DNA of 64,000 nt, from NCBI RefSeq assembly GCF_019649055.1, contig NW_026570230.1:1922001-1986000 (forward strand). Reading direction: 5' to 3'. The notes beneath the pieces were generated by a model. The model made no database searches and was not told the DNA's origin. It saw only the letters and a program-made list of their open reading frames with translations. Source of the stretch: Paramacrobiotus metropolitanus (taxonomy: Eukaryota > Tardigrada > Eutardigrada > Parachela > Macrobiotidae). Numbering within the stretch: the stretch's first letter is position 1; every line of letters starts with the position of its first letter. Made by a program: the position numbers and the translations under genes. Of this stretch, positions 1-12,918 are shown piece after piece.

Positions 1-1316
1 CTTTTACCTGCGTTGCGCTGACTATCCGAAGTCGACTCCTTGGACGTGCCGGGCTGAGGCAGAGCTATGCCTGCTGCCATGGAAAACGGGAACTGCAGCA
101 ATTAAGAAGAGTATGCTTGCTTGTACCCATGATTGTAATATTCGTAAAACGTAGCTTGTACTCTTCAACGTTTTAGAGATTTCCCATTTGTACACCAAGG
201 AACACCATGGCTGGGGATTCCCGGAATATATCTCTATGGAGGCGAGTTTCATGTTAAAAGTCTGGGTTACGTCATACATGTTGTTCACGTAAGTTTGTCT
301 TCTCAGGAGTTACTGGATCCGTCGAAAGGCTACGTCAATCCCACGGATTTTTCATTGAAGCTGCAGATCCATGTGGCTGCTGAACCTCCTACTGGAATCG
401 AGTGATAAAGTGCGCGTGTAAACCTGTTGACGAACTGTCACATATTGAGTGATAAAAAATTGTCTTTGGTTTAAATTTATAGTTTATATCGTTTGCTGAC
501 AGATTATAATCGTTTCCGCACCTTGTGGAATTTTGTGAGTTTTTATTGCCACATTCTCGGTGATCCCGGAGCTTGTCAGCTAAATAGATGGGAGTTTTGG
601 TCTCCTAGCAGATGGAATGTTTTCCGGTTTTATAGTGAAAGAGTTTTATTTTTTTATAGATTATCGGCACAGTACCGTTGGTACAACTGTAGGCCGTTTG
701 CTTTTTCATTTGGCTACGAGTGTGCGATCTGACGCAGACATTTTCTATGGGTAGTTATTAAATCGATGTATTTTCTACAAGGAAAGCAGCACTTTTTGGA
801 GTTTAGCAATACATTTTAAAGCAGGGATTCACACTGTGCTGAAATTGCTTTTCGGAACCAGCTACATCCTTAATTGTACTTAATCACTGTTTACCCACTT
901 TCGACAGACATGTTCGGAGCGCAGTCGCTGAAAAGTAAACATATTAAACCGTTAAATAAGGTTTCCCAGACACCTGAGATGGGCTGACAGCCGATAGTTT
1001 GCGCCACAGAAGTATTTCCTTTCTTTGCCCGCGCCTTTGAACCGCGGTGTAATTTCCTGCGTCGCGAGTATAAGTTTCCTACATCCCAATACAAATACAC
1101 CAATTGTTCAAATGCCACTACGTACAGTACAGCATGTCACTTGTCGTGAAACGGATCGCGATGATTGAGTGCAGTATGAGATGCTTCGTTCACGTTAACA
1201 AAGTTAACAGTAGGTTTGTAACTAACGTACGGTACAATTGGTCTTGCTGTTAATTCACCCCTGCTTTGAAAAAAAGGTAACAGCAGTAGAAGTATAGTAG
1301 TGAAACTTCCTTTGCA
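1..1316. other. Left-edge intergenic sequence
   Basis: No supported gene. The short open frames here have no recognisable motif, and several start at non-ATG codons. The right end is the upstream region of the receptor gene that starts at 1317. I see no clear TATA box or repeat. Confidence 0.5.
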
Positions 1317-2806
1317 ATGGATGTCGCGCACACTCGGCTATATAAGCTGTGCAGTCCGCTGCTAACTTTACTGCGCGTCAGTGGATTGTTTTTCTTGCCA
1401 AAGGTCAATCCAGTCGACAAAGGATTCTCTGGCGATGCGGTAACAGCATTCAAAGCCCGAAAGCATAATCTACGCGAATCATTTTTCGAATTATGGAACT
1501 GCTGTGCAATCGTCGCTATACTGTGCTATTTGGGCAAAAGTGTGTACAGTGCACAAGTTATGATGCGTGCCGATGATCCCATCAGTAACAAAAACTTATC
1601 CGGCTGCGTTAACGTATTTTCCGTGGTAATTTGGTACGGCATCGTATTCGTGCTTAGTTGGTTTACCGTTCGCGCCTGCCGAGAAAAATTACTCGCGCAG
1701 TTGTTTATCGAATGGGAAGCTCTCAGATTCTGCCATACCAATTTACGGCATTCTCAATTACTGCAGCGGCAACGAAATTTCACGGTCTTTTCTACAGTAA
1801 TTCTGTTATTAATCAACCTGCTAATGACTTGGGTGATTCTCGCTATTGATAACGGGACATTCGATGGAGAACGAAATTTCATTTACGCTGGATTCGATAA
1901 CTACCGCACAGTGGCGACGGTGGTGACCTTAGTCGGTCATTTCTTCTCCACGTTAGCGTATCTGATACCGTTGGCTTTGCTGTATCTTCTTAGTTGTGCG
2001 CTTGCTTCAGAATTCAATGAGCTGACCGAACATCTTCGGAACAATGTCGTTAAAGGAGAATTAATTTCATATAGTGTCGACTGGTACCGGGAACAGCACG
2101 AAAAACTGTGCACATTACTCGATTTTGTCGATGACATTTTTAGTAATATGGTGTTTTTGATTGTTTTTTTAAATGTTATCGCGGTATTTACGGTTGTCTT
2201 CATCGTGGCTGAGAACTGTTCGAAAGGTTTATTATCCATTCCAATGGCCGCTATTCAATGCTTCTGGTGCTTGTTACATGTTTTACAACTAGCCATCATT
2301 ATTGCAGCTGGAGTAAAGGTCAACACTGCGGTAAGCGCTGTCACTTTCGCCGCTGCACGCAGAAGCCTTTTCATATTTCGTTTACTTTTACTGTTGACTT
2401 TATCCAGTGGTTAGTGATACTACTTTACGCAGCTGTACTAAGCGGTTATCATTTTTTTACAGGCTCACACTCCTGCAAAAATTCTCTACAAATTAAGCTG
2501 TGCAAAACTGAAACCAGGAGAAATGCAGCACTTGCAGCTTTTTCTTAACAGATTATCGGGAGCTGGAATTGGACTTAGCGCCGGTGGTTTTTTTCTTGTT
2601 GATAAGGTTTTTGCAATGAGCGTAAGCAAAGAAGTCATTTTGCATGCAAAGTCAGCTGCTTGTTGTAGTTACTTATAGTTGACTGTATGGTTCTGTTGTT
2701 GGGTTAGATTATTGGAACGTACATCACCTATCAACTGCTGCTTTTCCAGTTGCAACTGGATTTAAGCTCATCAAGCCCGGCTCCAAACACAAATGCGACT
2801 GCGTGA
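1317..2806 (+). CDS. Gustatory-receptor-like 7TM protein, copy 1
   Basis: Probable chemosensory ion-channel subunit of the invertebrate gustatory receptor (Gr) type in the plasma membrane. Spliced model: exons 1317-2330, 2463-2621 and 2708-2806, all joined in phase 0 (GT-AG), giving 423 aa. Seven hydrophobic segments are visible, at about residues 62-85, 100-120, 158-178, 200-228, 272-297, 305-330 and in the last exon. The last exon carries TYQLLLFQL, which fits the family's C-terminal TYhhhhhQF signature. Other conserved blocks shared with the three paralogues in this window are DNGTFDGER and WYREQHEKLCTL. The start ATG precedes LYKLCSPLL, which aligns with the N-termini of the paralogues. 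The ligand is unknown. The family call rests on the C-terminal signature and topology; another divergent 7TM class is possible. Confidence 0.75.
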
Positions 2807-4199
2807 TCAGTACCAGTTTCGTGAATTCCGGTGATGATCTGGTTCATATTATTTTAATTTCATGGCACGTTTTCATGGCTGTACCAGATACCATACGTAT
2901 GCAATTAATATTACTAGTTTGTCTTACTGGCACCAGTAAAGATCCGTACCAACGGTGCATATTTATGCACCACTGGTGCATGCACCGTATGTTTTGTGCA
3001 CCATGAACCTGACCACTACTTACCTCACAATTGTCAGTTATTGTACAGAGTATAGTATCTATCGTCACCCCTTCGCCGCTTGCTACTCTGCCCATATATG
3101 CCCCTTATATTATGGTGCATGTTTATGAACATTATGGTTCATATTTTTGTGCACCACTGGTACTTGCATAATTGCATTTACAAGTATTTACGCTTCATTA
3201 AATTTTTTCAGGTTGTTTATCGACATCGAGAAAATTCACGTCGTGTTCGAGCACTGGGGCATATTAAGGGTATAACTTTGCATTACTAAAACTCTGACCC
3301 ATAAACCAATTTAAAATTTAAAGCCTTAGTTCAATAACTTCCATTGTTTTACACTCAACCGCAGTCGTACACGTGGGGTTTGGGGCAGCAGCATACTAAG
3401 TATTTTAGAGTACAGTGGCGCCATTAACTTCGGTCAGTATCATAGTACAGAAATTTCTGTACAGTATATTTCCTGTTTTTCAGCGAATTTTTTTTATTTG
3501 TGATTACACAGACTGTTTGCACTGCAGTCATACTGATTCACATGCTGCTTTTCTTAGATAGTTAGTGTATTTATTAAACTGTTATTAATAGATTGATAGT
3601 TAACTACAGTACTGATTTGAACCAGAATGCGCATTATTGGGCAGTACAGTACTCATGCAACCATAAAGCCCATACTAACTATTACAAAAACTTAGTCAGT
3701 ACTTTTACTGACAATAATGGTTTCTTTGATATCGCATGCTTCTTTAACAGTCGCTTGGAGACAGTTTGTGCTTAGTCAATTTTCGTCGCGATGAGTTAAC
3801 AAACTGTGTGTTAGTAAAAGGATGAGTATGAGTTGCTGTATGTTTATGCAACAACAGCAACAACACCAACAAACCGTGAGTTAGTAAAAGGGTTGTAAGA
3901 CAACGATGAGTACTACGGGTAGCAGTACTACTGTAAAACAAATGTGGTGCTAAATAACTGCTAATGCCATACTTGCACTGCGTATTATACACAAATTAAT
4001 ACTGGGCCAAGGTGCATACTGTATAATTTGCAGCAGCGCCTTGTAAGTCAACTTGAAAGCCGTCGGAATTACCTCGTAAATCGACCGATTTGTGGTGTGA
4101 ACGATGGCGAAAGCACTTTACAGTAAGTACTTACGCACTACAGATATTGCAGTATTTATTTCAAAATAATATAATACAGTACTACCAATACATTTTCAA
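2807..4199. other. Intergenic, short local duplications
   Basis: No supported gene. The stretch has small repeated pieces: variants of GTGCACCACTGGT around 2955-3005 and 3110-3170, and a direct duplication of about 24 bp at 3798-3821 and 3868-3891 (70 bp apart, shared core GTTAGTAAAAGG allowing a mismatch at its first base). Otherwise it is AT-rich and featureless. Confidence 0.4.
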
Positions 4200-4800
4200 G
4201 GTGATCTTCCCGAACACCGCCGAACATCCCGAAACAGGCGAACAGTATATGGGGCATTTGCACAAGTACTGCCCTGCTACAAAGTACTGCAGTACATTAT
4301 AATCTTCCAGTACCACCACACTACAACTAAAACATATTCTTTCCAAAAAAATTAAGGTAGAAAGTAGTTCTATACCTGAAAAATGTGTAAGCGAGGTACA
4401 ATCAGCTCGAGAAAAGTCTACCTTAATTACAGTATTTCTATTTGGTTTCATTGTGTGTTTTTTTATCAAAGATTAACTCTACTAATGAATCGCACATTTA
4501 TTCAGTACTAACTCGAATCCGATTGTTTATGGTAAACATTAAAAGCTAGTACTTAGCTGCAAAGTATTATAGTATTTTCAAAGCGTAGCAGCACTTTGCT
4601 TTATTCGGCACTGCAGTACTTTCAGGTGTCTCAATCACTTTGGTGCATCATTACTATGGCAGTATTATACCACTATCAAAGTACTGTTCTACTTTCAAAG
4701 TACTACAGTACATTCCAGGTGTCTCAGCGCTCAGTCATCTGTTTCGGCCTGTTCGGGGATGTTCGGGAAGGTCACTTTGGTGCATCAGTACGGTGAAAGT
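4200..4800 (+). repeat. Degenerate and inverted satellite units at the left array edge
   Basis: A decayed forward piece of the satellite monomer (CTTCCCGAACACCGCCGAAC...) lies at 4204-4245. At about 4619-4795 the monomer appears in the opposite orientation (GTTCGGGGATGTTCGGGAAG, then CACTTTGGTGCATCAGTA). The array therefore begins with inverted, diverged units before the homogeneous direct array to its right. Diverged edge units are usual for satellites homogenised by unequal exchange. Confidence 0.7.
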
Positions 4801-7800
4801 ATTACCCCTACGTCCAACTTTCAAAGCACTGTAATACTTCCAAAGTACTGATGCACCAAAGTGACCTTCCCGAACATCCCCGAATAGGCCGAAACAGGCG
4901 ATTGAGCACTGAGGCACCTGGAAAGTACTGCAGTACTTTGAAAGTAGGACAGTGCTTTGAAAGTACTGTAATACTTCCAAAGTACTGATGCACCAAAGTG
5001 ACCTTCCCGAACATCCCCGAACAGGCCGAAACAGGCGATTGAGCACTGAGACACCTGGAAAGTACTGCAGTACTTTGAAAGTAGGACAGTGCTTTGAAAG
5101 TACTGTAATACTTCCAAAGTACTGATGCACCAAAGTGACCTTCCCGAACATCCCCGAACAGGCCGAAACAGGCGATTGAGCACTGAGACACCTGGAAAGT
5201 ACTGCAGTACTTTGAAAGTAGGACAGTGCTTTGAAAGTACTGTAATACTTCCAAAGTACTGATGCACCAAAGTGACCTTCCCGAACATCCCCGAATAGGC
5301 CGAAACAGGCGATTGAGCACTGAGGCACCTGGAAAGTACTGCAGTACTTTGAAAGTAGGACAGTGCTTTGAAAGTACTGTAATACTTCCAAAGTACTGAT
5401 GCACCAAAGTGACCTTCCCGAACATCCCCGAACAGGCCGAAACAGGCGATTGAGCACTGAGACACCTGGAAAGTACTGCAGTACTTTGAAAGTAGGACAG
5501 TGCTTTGAAAATACTGTAATACTTCCAAAGTACTGATGCAACAAAGTGACCTTCCCGAACATCCCCGAATAGGCCGAAACAGGCGATTGAGCACTGAGGC
5601 ACCTGGAAAGTACTGCAGTACTTTGAAAGTAGGACAGTGCTTTGAAAGTACTGTAATACTTCCAAAGTACTGATGCACCAAAGTGACCTTCCCGAACATC
5701 CCCGAACAGGCCGAAACAGGCGATTGAGCACTGAGACACCTGGAAAGTACTGCAGTACTTTGAAAGTAGGACAGTGCTTTGAAAGTACTGTAATACTTCC
5801 AAAGTACTGATGCACCAAAGTGACCTTCCCGAACATCCCCGAACAGGCCGAAACAGGCGATTGATCACTGAGACACCTGGAAAGTACTGCAGTACTTTGA
5901 AAGTAGGACAGTGCTTTGAAAGTACTGTAATACTTCCAAAGTACTGATGCACCAAAGTGACCTTCCCGAACATCCCCGAACAGGCCGAAACAGGCGATTG
6001 AGCACTGAGACACCTGGAAAGTACTGCAGTACTTTGAAAGTAGGACAGTGCTTTGAAAATACTGTAATACTTCCAAAGTACTGATGCACCAAAGTGTCCT
6101 TCCCGAACATCCCCGAATAGGCCGAAACAGGCGATTGAGCACTGAGGCACCTGGAAAGTACTGCAGTACTTTGAAAGTAGGACAGTGCTTTGAAAGTACT
6201 GTAATACTTCCAAAGTACTGATGCACCAAAGTGACCTTCCCGAACATCCCCGAATAGGCCGAAACAGGCGATTGAGCACTGAGGCACCTGGAAAGTACTG
6301 CAGTACTTTGAAAGTAGGACAGTGCTTTGAAAGTACTGTAATACTTCCAAAGTACTGATGCACCAAAGTGACCTTCCCGAACATCCCCGAACAGGCCGAA
6401 ACAGGCGATTGAGCACTGAGACACCTGGAAAGTACTGCAGTACTTTGAAAGTAGGACAGTGCTTTGAAAGTACTGTAATACTTCCAAAGTACTGATGCAC
6501 CAAAGTGACCTTCCCGAACATCCCCGAACAGGCCGAAACAGGCGATTGAGCACTGAGACACCTGGAAAGTACTGCAGTACTTTGAAAGTAGGACAGTGCT
6601 TTGAAAGTACTGTAATACTTCCAAAGTACTGATGCACCAAAGTGACCTTCCCGAACATCCCCGAACAGGCCGAAACAGGCGATTGAGCACTGAGACACCT
6701 GGAAAGTACTGCAGTACTTTGAAAGTAGGACAGTGCTTTGAAAGTACTGTAATACTTCCAAAGTACTGATGCACCAAAGTGACCTTCCCGAACATCCCCG
6801 AACAGGCCGAAACAGGCGATTGAGCACTGAGACACCTGGAAAGTACTGCAGTACTTTGAAAGTAGGACAGTGCTTTGAAAGTACTGTAATACTTCCAAAG
6901 TACTGATGCACCAAAGTGACCTTCCCGAACATCCCCGAATAGGCCGAAACAGGCGATTGAGCACTGAGGCACCTGGAAAGTACTGCAGTACTTTGAAAGT
7001 AGGACAGTGCTTTGAAAGTACTGTAATACTTCCAAAGTACTGATGCACCAAAGTGACCTTCCCGAACATCCCCGAACAGGCCGAAACAGGCGATTGAGCA
7101 CTGAGACACCTGGAAAGTACTGCAGTACTTTGAAAGTAGGACAGTGCTTTGAAAGTACTGTAATACTTCCAAAGTACTGATGCACCAAAGTGACCTTCCC
7201 GAACATCCCCCAGAATAGGCCGAAACAGGCGATTGAGCACTGAGGCACCTGGAAAGTACTGCAGTACTTTGAAAGTAGGACAGTGCTTTCAAAGTACTGT
7301 AATACTTCCAAAGTACTGATGCACCAAAGTGACCTTCCCGAACATCCCCGAACAGGCCGAAACAGGCGATTGAGCACTGAGACACCTGGAAAGTACTGCA
7401 GTACTTTGAAAGTAGGACAGTGCTTTGAAAGTACTGTAATACTTCCAAAGTACTGATGCACCAAAGTGACCTTCCCGAACATCCCCAGAACAGGCCGAAA
7501 CAGGCGATTGAGCACTGAGACACCTGGAAAGTACTGCAGTACTTTGAAAGTAGGACAGTGCTTTGAAAGTACTGTAATACTTCCAAAGTACTGATGCACC
7601 AAAGTGACCTTCCCGAACATCCCCGAATAGGCCGAAACAGGCGATTGAGCACTGAGACACCCGGAAAGTACTGCAGTACTTTGAAAGTGGGACAGTGCTT
7701 TGAAAGTACTGTAATACTTCCAAAGTACTGATGCACCAAAGTGACCTTCCCGAACATCCCCGAACAGGCCGAAACAGGCGATTGAGCACTGAGACACCTG

Positions 7801-9625
7801 GAAAGTACTGCAGTACTTTGAAAGTAGGACAGTGCTTTGAAAGTACTGTAATACTTCCAAAGTACTGATGCACCAAAGTGACCTTCCGAACATCCCCGAA
7901 CAGGCCGAAACAGGCGATTGAGCACTGAGACACCTGGAAAGTACTGCAGTACTTTGAAAGTAGGACAGTGCTTTGAAAGTACTGTAATACTTCCAAAGTA
8001 CTGATGCACCAAAGTGACCTTCCCGAACATCCCCGAACAGGCCGAAACAGGCGATTGAGCACTGAGACACCTGGAAAGTACTGCAGTACTTTGAAAGTAG
8101 GACAGTGCTTTGAAAATACTGTAATACTTCCAAAGTACTGATGCAACAAAGTGACCTTCCCGAACATCCCCAGAATAGGCCGAAACAGGCGATTGAGCAC
8201 TGAGGCACCTGGAAAGTACTGCAGTACTTTGAAAGTAGGACAGTGCTTTGAAAGTACTGTAATACTTCCAAAGTACTGATGCACCAAAGTGACCTTCCCG
8301 AACATCCCCGAACAGGCCGAAACAGGCGATTGAGCACTGAGACACCTGGAAAGTACTGCAGTACTTTGAAAGTAGGACAGTGCTTTGAAAGTACTGTAAT
8401 ACTTCCAAAGTACTGATGCACCAAAGTGACCTTCCCGAACATCCCCGAACAGGCCGAAACAGGCGATCGATCACTGAGACACCTGGAAAGTACTGCAGTA
8501 CTTTGAAAGTAGGACAGTGCTTTGAAAGTACTGTAATACTTCCAAAGTACTGATGCACCAAAGTGACCTTCCCGAACAGGCCGAAACAGTCGATTGAGCA
8601 CTGAGACACCTGGAAAGTACTGCAGTACTTTGAAAGTAGGACAGTGCTTTGAAAGTACTGTAATACTTCCAAAGTACTGATGCACCAAAGTGACCTTCCC
8701 GGAAATCCCCGAACAGGCCGAAACAGGCGATTGAGCACTGAGATACCTGGAAAGTACTGCAGTACTTTAAAAGTAGGACAGTGCTTTGAAAGTACTGTAA
8801 TACTTCCAAAGTACTGATGCACCAAAGTGACCTTCCCGAACAGGCCGAAACAGTCGATTGAGCACTGAGACACCTGGAAAGTAGTACTTTGAAAGCACTG
8901 TAATACTTCCAAAACACCGCAGTACTTTCAAGGTGTCTCAGTGCTTAGTACTTTGAAAGCACTGTAATACTTCCAAAACACCGCAGTACTTTCAAGGTGT
9001 CTCAGTGCTTAGTTGCCTGTTTCGGCCTGTTCGGGGATGTTCGGGAAGGTCACTTTGGTGCATCAGTACTGCAGTACTTTGAAAGTAGGACAGTGCTTTG
9101 AAAGTACTGTAATACTTCCAAAGTACTGGTGCACCAAAGTGACCTTCCCGAACATCCCCGAACAGGCCGAAACAGGCGATTGAGCACTGAGACACCTGGA
9201 AAGTACTGCAGTACTTTGAAAGTAGGACAGTGCTTTGAAAGTACTATAATACTTCCAAAGTGCTGATGCACCAAAGTGACTTTCCCGAACATCCCCGAAC
9301 AGGCCGAAACAGGCGATTGAGCACTGAGACACCTGGAAAGTACTGCAGTACTTTGAAAGTAGGACAGTGCTTTGAAAATACTGTAATACTTCCAAAGTAC
9401 TGATGCACGAATGTGACCTTGCCGAACAGGCCGATTAAGCACTGAGGCACCTGGAAAGTACTGCAGTACTTTGAAAGTAGGACAGTACTTTGAAAGTACT
9501 GTAATACTTCCAAAGTAGTGATGCACCAATGTGACCTTGCCGAACATCCCCGAACAGGCCGAAACATGCGATTGAGCACTGAGACACCTGGAAAGTACTG
9601 CAGTACTTTAAATGTAATGTAAAGC
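4801..9625 (+). repeat. 137-bp satellite array, about 34 units
   Basis: Tandem repeat with a 137-bp period: the landmark CTGATGCACCAAAG recurs at about 4849, 4986, 5123, 5260 and onward, with rare units of 136 or 138 bp. Each unit contains the 18-bp perfect palindrome AAAGTACTGCAGTACTTT. Two unit variants alternate irregularly (AACAGGCC...GAGACACC and AATAGGCC...GAGGCACC). Around 8925-9066 units run in inverted orientation, and to the right they decay up to about 9625. The minus strand has no stop codon in any frame of the consensus monomer (no TTA, CTA or TCA on the + strand), so very long open frames appear. I regard these as a by-product rather than genes: they change frame every unit and show no domain or intron signals. 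Confidence 0.95.
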
Positions 9626-11196
9626 AGTACTTTGAAATGGTTGTAATTTTTTTAAAGTACTGGTGTACGAGAGTTACCTTACCGAATAAACCGATACAGA
9701 AAAAACCGATACAGACGATGCAATTAAAGATTGTTCAGTCTTATGAATTTAATAACAGTGACAATACTTCTTATTGTACCATGGTGCTATATAGTGCAAT
9801 AAACATGCAACGACGACGACGACATGTTAATTTTAATGAGTTTACTGTTAGGCCATAACAGTAATGTAATGCACCATACTGGTACAGATCTTTACCTTTA
9901 CCGTCTTACTTTATATTTAATCATTTTCCACACACTTCCAAATGTGACAGGCAAATTAAAACCGATACGGACTGCACTGACTTACTAATATTACTGAAAG
10001 GCAGTGTATTGTATTTAGAAAACATGCAACCAAATAGAATCGAAAAAGAAAAACCGCTCGCTTTCATTGACGAAGGTTTAATTGTCGCACCTCACTGCGC
10101 ACTTTGACAGTAAACCAATAACCAATAATCAAAGCTTCGTTGCACGGTCGCGTATATATAATTATGATCTAAAACTGTAATAAAGAGAAAACAACATAGC
10201 TAAGGTATTTCCCTTTGCAAATACAAGTATCAAAACTAATTTTAGCTGTCCACTTATTGACCGCACTGCCCAAACGCAGGTTCTTTAGCGGCTTTTCCAT
10301 AATTGCTCTCTTGATTCAGTTTTAGAAATGTTTTGCGCATCTTACTTCGCTAATAACATGTTACGGAACGCAACCTGCAAGAAACTGTCATAAGACGGTT
10401 GACATATTTCGACGAAAATACATAGCGGCTTGCGTTAGATTTCCGCTCATTTCGGGGCGTGCCGACTGGCAGATGCTATGGACCCATAAATTAAAGGGCT
10501 GCGGCAAGGTTGTCTGGTTAATCAGCCGTCGCCCGAGCGATGTAATCTTTTAATTAGAAATACCTACCCCGCATGAAAGTGATGCGGAAAAATTATGCTG
10601 ATTTGGTCGTGTTTCTGTATATTTCCAATTAAACTTTGCGCAAATTCGAGTGTTGCTATTATGTAGTTAGTTGGTCGTCTCTAAATCGCATACCAGGTAT
10701 GCGCTCAGATACGGACGTTTCATCGCTTGCGCACATTTTAACAGCACTTTGCAGAACGTCCAATTTTCCAACGGAGCTGGCGCAAAATCCGATCGACTTC
10801 GACCATTGACTTTCTAGCCAACTGGGCTTTTAATTGAAGGAGAAAAATATAATAGCAGAGATTTTTTAAAAGTCGTTAGTTTCAGAAATTGTGCAGAATA
10901 AACGAATCCAGAATGCGCACGTTCGCATTCTGACCGCATCACTTTCGTGTGGGCCTACAATGCTAAGCTGCCGCGTCGGCACAGACAGATCACAAACATG
11001 CTCACAGATTCCTCGAACGAAAACGGAAAATATAATTATGTGACGTGTTTCCTCGATTTTATGCAGGCTGGGTATATCAGTGATGAAGTCTACGCAGATC
11101 CGCTTCCTGACCGAATTTCGCCTGGAGAAACAACACGAAGAGCAGAAACCGCTAAATACGCACCATACAGAGAAAGGTCAATTTTTCAGTATAACT
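9626..11196. other. Intergenic between satellite and GPCR pseudogene
   Basis: No supported gene. One small perfect inverted repeat sits at 10909-10932 (CAGAATGCG, 6-nt loop, CGCATTCTG). The rest shows no coding signal or tandem structure that I can support. Confidence 0.4.
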
Positions 11197-12147
11197 ATGT
11201 CGGGGAATTATACAGCGATCAGCGCTGTATTACATAATACCACATTAAATATTTCCATCCAAGCCGGACTAGTAAAACCATAGGCTGCCGTCTACCTGTT
11301 TTTGTGCTTTCAAGGAGCGGTTGGCAATCTCCTAATCGTTTATGTGATCCTGTCCAACCCGAAACTCCGCACCGGTTGTGGCTTACTAATCGCACATTGC
11401 CTTATAACTTATACGATCCAATGTGGTTTCAGTTTTCCCATTGTTGGCACCAGTGTTTATCGCAAACTCTTATTCCACTGGCAAATGAACCCGAAGCACT
11501 GCAAAGTGTACCAGTGGATACAGATGGGAGCGCGTTTCGCTTCCCACTGGTTTGACCTTTATATCACTCTTAACCGCATGGTGGCGCTGATTTTCCCGCA
11601 TTGCTATCGTAGATTTTCTTGTAAAGCTATCCAAGGTTTTGTGATGGCTTTCATATGGATGGGAGCGTTTGCAACTTCCCTTTTGGGCTGGTTTGATTGG
11701 GGCTTGACGTTTATAATGATACCTTTAGGCACGTGTGCTTGTGTTCCAAAAGGCCACTATGGAATGATACTGTACAGGATTGCTTTAAAGCATCGGATAT
11801 GCCGCCAATCCTGTAAGCAAGCAAGTACTGTAATACTCGATAAACTGCGTTTGTGAGAAAATTCCGGGAAGGGCGTATCTGTATAAGCGCCGAGACGCGT
11901 GTACGCAGGCATAAAGTATAGCAGTCTTTTTTGTCAGCAGACTTGTAGCAGCTAATTGTGGTATGATAAACAAGGACGGTAATTTGTTCTAGTAAATGTC
12001 ACTGCAGCGCTCGTATTGGTTTTAGGTGTACTACCTGTATCTTTCTTGTTTTAGCTGATTTGCTTCCTAATGAACCCCCGCTTCCGGCATACATTGCGGC
12101 AGTTGATCTTTCGCGTTCTTCTGGTCCGGACTTCCACAGTTCACTGA
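11197..12147 (+). pseudogene. Broken rhodopsin-class GPCR (paralogue of the 22780 and 57793 genes)
   Basis: From the ATG at 11197 the frame gives a short N-terminus with NXT/S sites and then hits TAG at 11281. After the stop the same frame continues as a clear receptor: YLFLCFQGAVGNLLIV (TM1), GFSFPIVGTSVYRK, then the TM3 end LYITLNRMVAL, up to LGTCACVPKG at about 11755. TM5 and TM6 are then missing or scrambled. At 12055-12147, after a TTTTAG acceptor, a final exon beginning LICFLMNPRFR matches the TM7-tail exon of the intact paralogues (VICFAMKPDYR). The gene therefore has a nonsense codon where the 22780 paralogue has Trp, plus internal loss. It is very likely a dead copy of the same orphan receptor family. 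Confidence 0.8.
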
Positions 12148-12918
12148 AGCGCAAAATACCTGGAAAGCCTTTGAAAAGTGTGAAATTTGATGGAACTCAG
12201 AATATCAGGAATGCAACATTATCTGTGAATATCCCAAATATAATAAGGCACCCATATCAAAATTTGGTGAAAGTCAAACGCTCTGTTCCACTTGCAGTGC
12301 CGTGTGGCTGTAGCGAAACAGCGTGTTTGGCTTTACCATACAGATAGAGTGGCGTACAGTGATCCCGAACAGCAAGATGATGCCGAGCATAACAGAATTA
12401 GTCAAGCAGAGTTAATTTTATACGGATGCTATTTTCTGAAACATATGGGCATCGCCCCTCTGGTGAGGGTCAACTATAATTTGTAGCCGCTGCACGTTAC
12501 TTTACCTTTTGGAAAACAATGTACGTCAAGCGATCATGTTTCATATGCAGCCTACGCAATCCTGACGTTTTTCTGCTGAAAATATGTATAATAATTATTA
12601 TGTAAGTACAAAGTACATACACGGTTTAGATGCGCGTTACCAGCAGCAGCTGTGATCATGAGCACCTTCAAAATGCATCTTTTGTATACGTTCTTTAACT
12701 ACAGAAGTTCTAAGAAAAATGCAGTATGTGCACTTGTATTAGTTTTACTAAATGTTTATGTACGAATGTTTTTTGCTAGGGCTCTGAGCATCCTGTGTTC
12801 CTACTACTATAATAGTCGCAGTACAAATACAATGCAGTTCAGTACAGTAATACGGGTTTAAGTGTAAAAGCGTTGTCGAGCGGGAAAATAGCATTCCGCA
12901 GTCAAACCTCATCTGGTA
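12148..12918. other. Intergenic
   Basis: No supported gene. Open frames continue through here, but they run in frames unrelated to the receptor exon and show no known motif. Confidence 0.35.

Noticed and set aside
4735-8912. Minus-strand open frames of 1317, 1015 and 810 codons over the satellite
   Set aside because: They are translations of a 137-bp tandem repeat read through all three frames, with overlapping versions in every frame and no domain, intron or start context. I treat them as a property of the repeat, discussed as a finding, not as genes.
4801-9625. Tandem array as a CRISPR-like locus
   Set aside because: Units are contiguous, without unique spacers, in a eukaryotic genome; it is a satellite.
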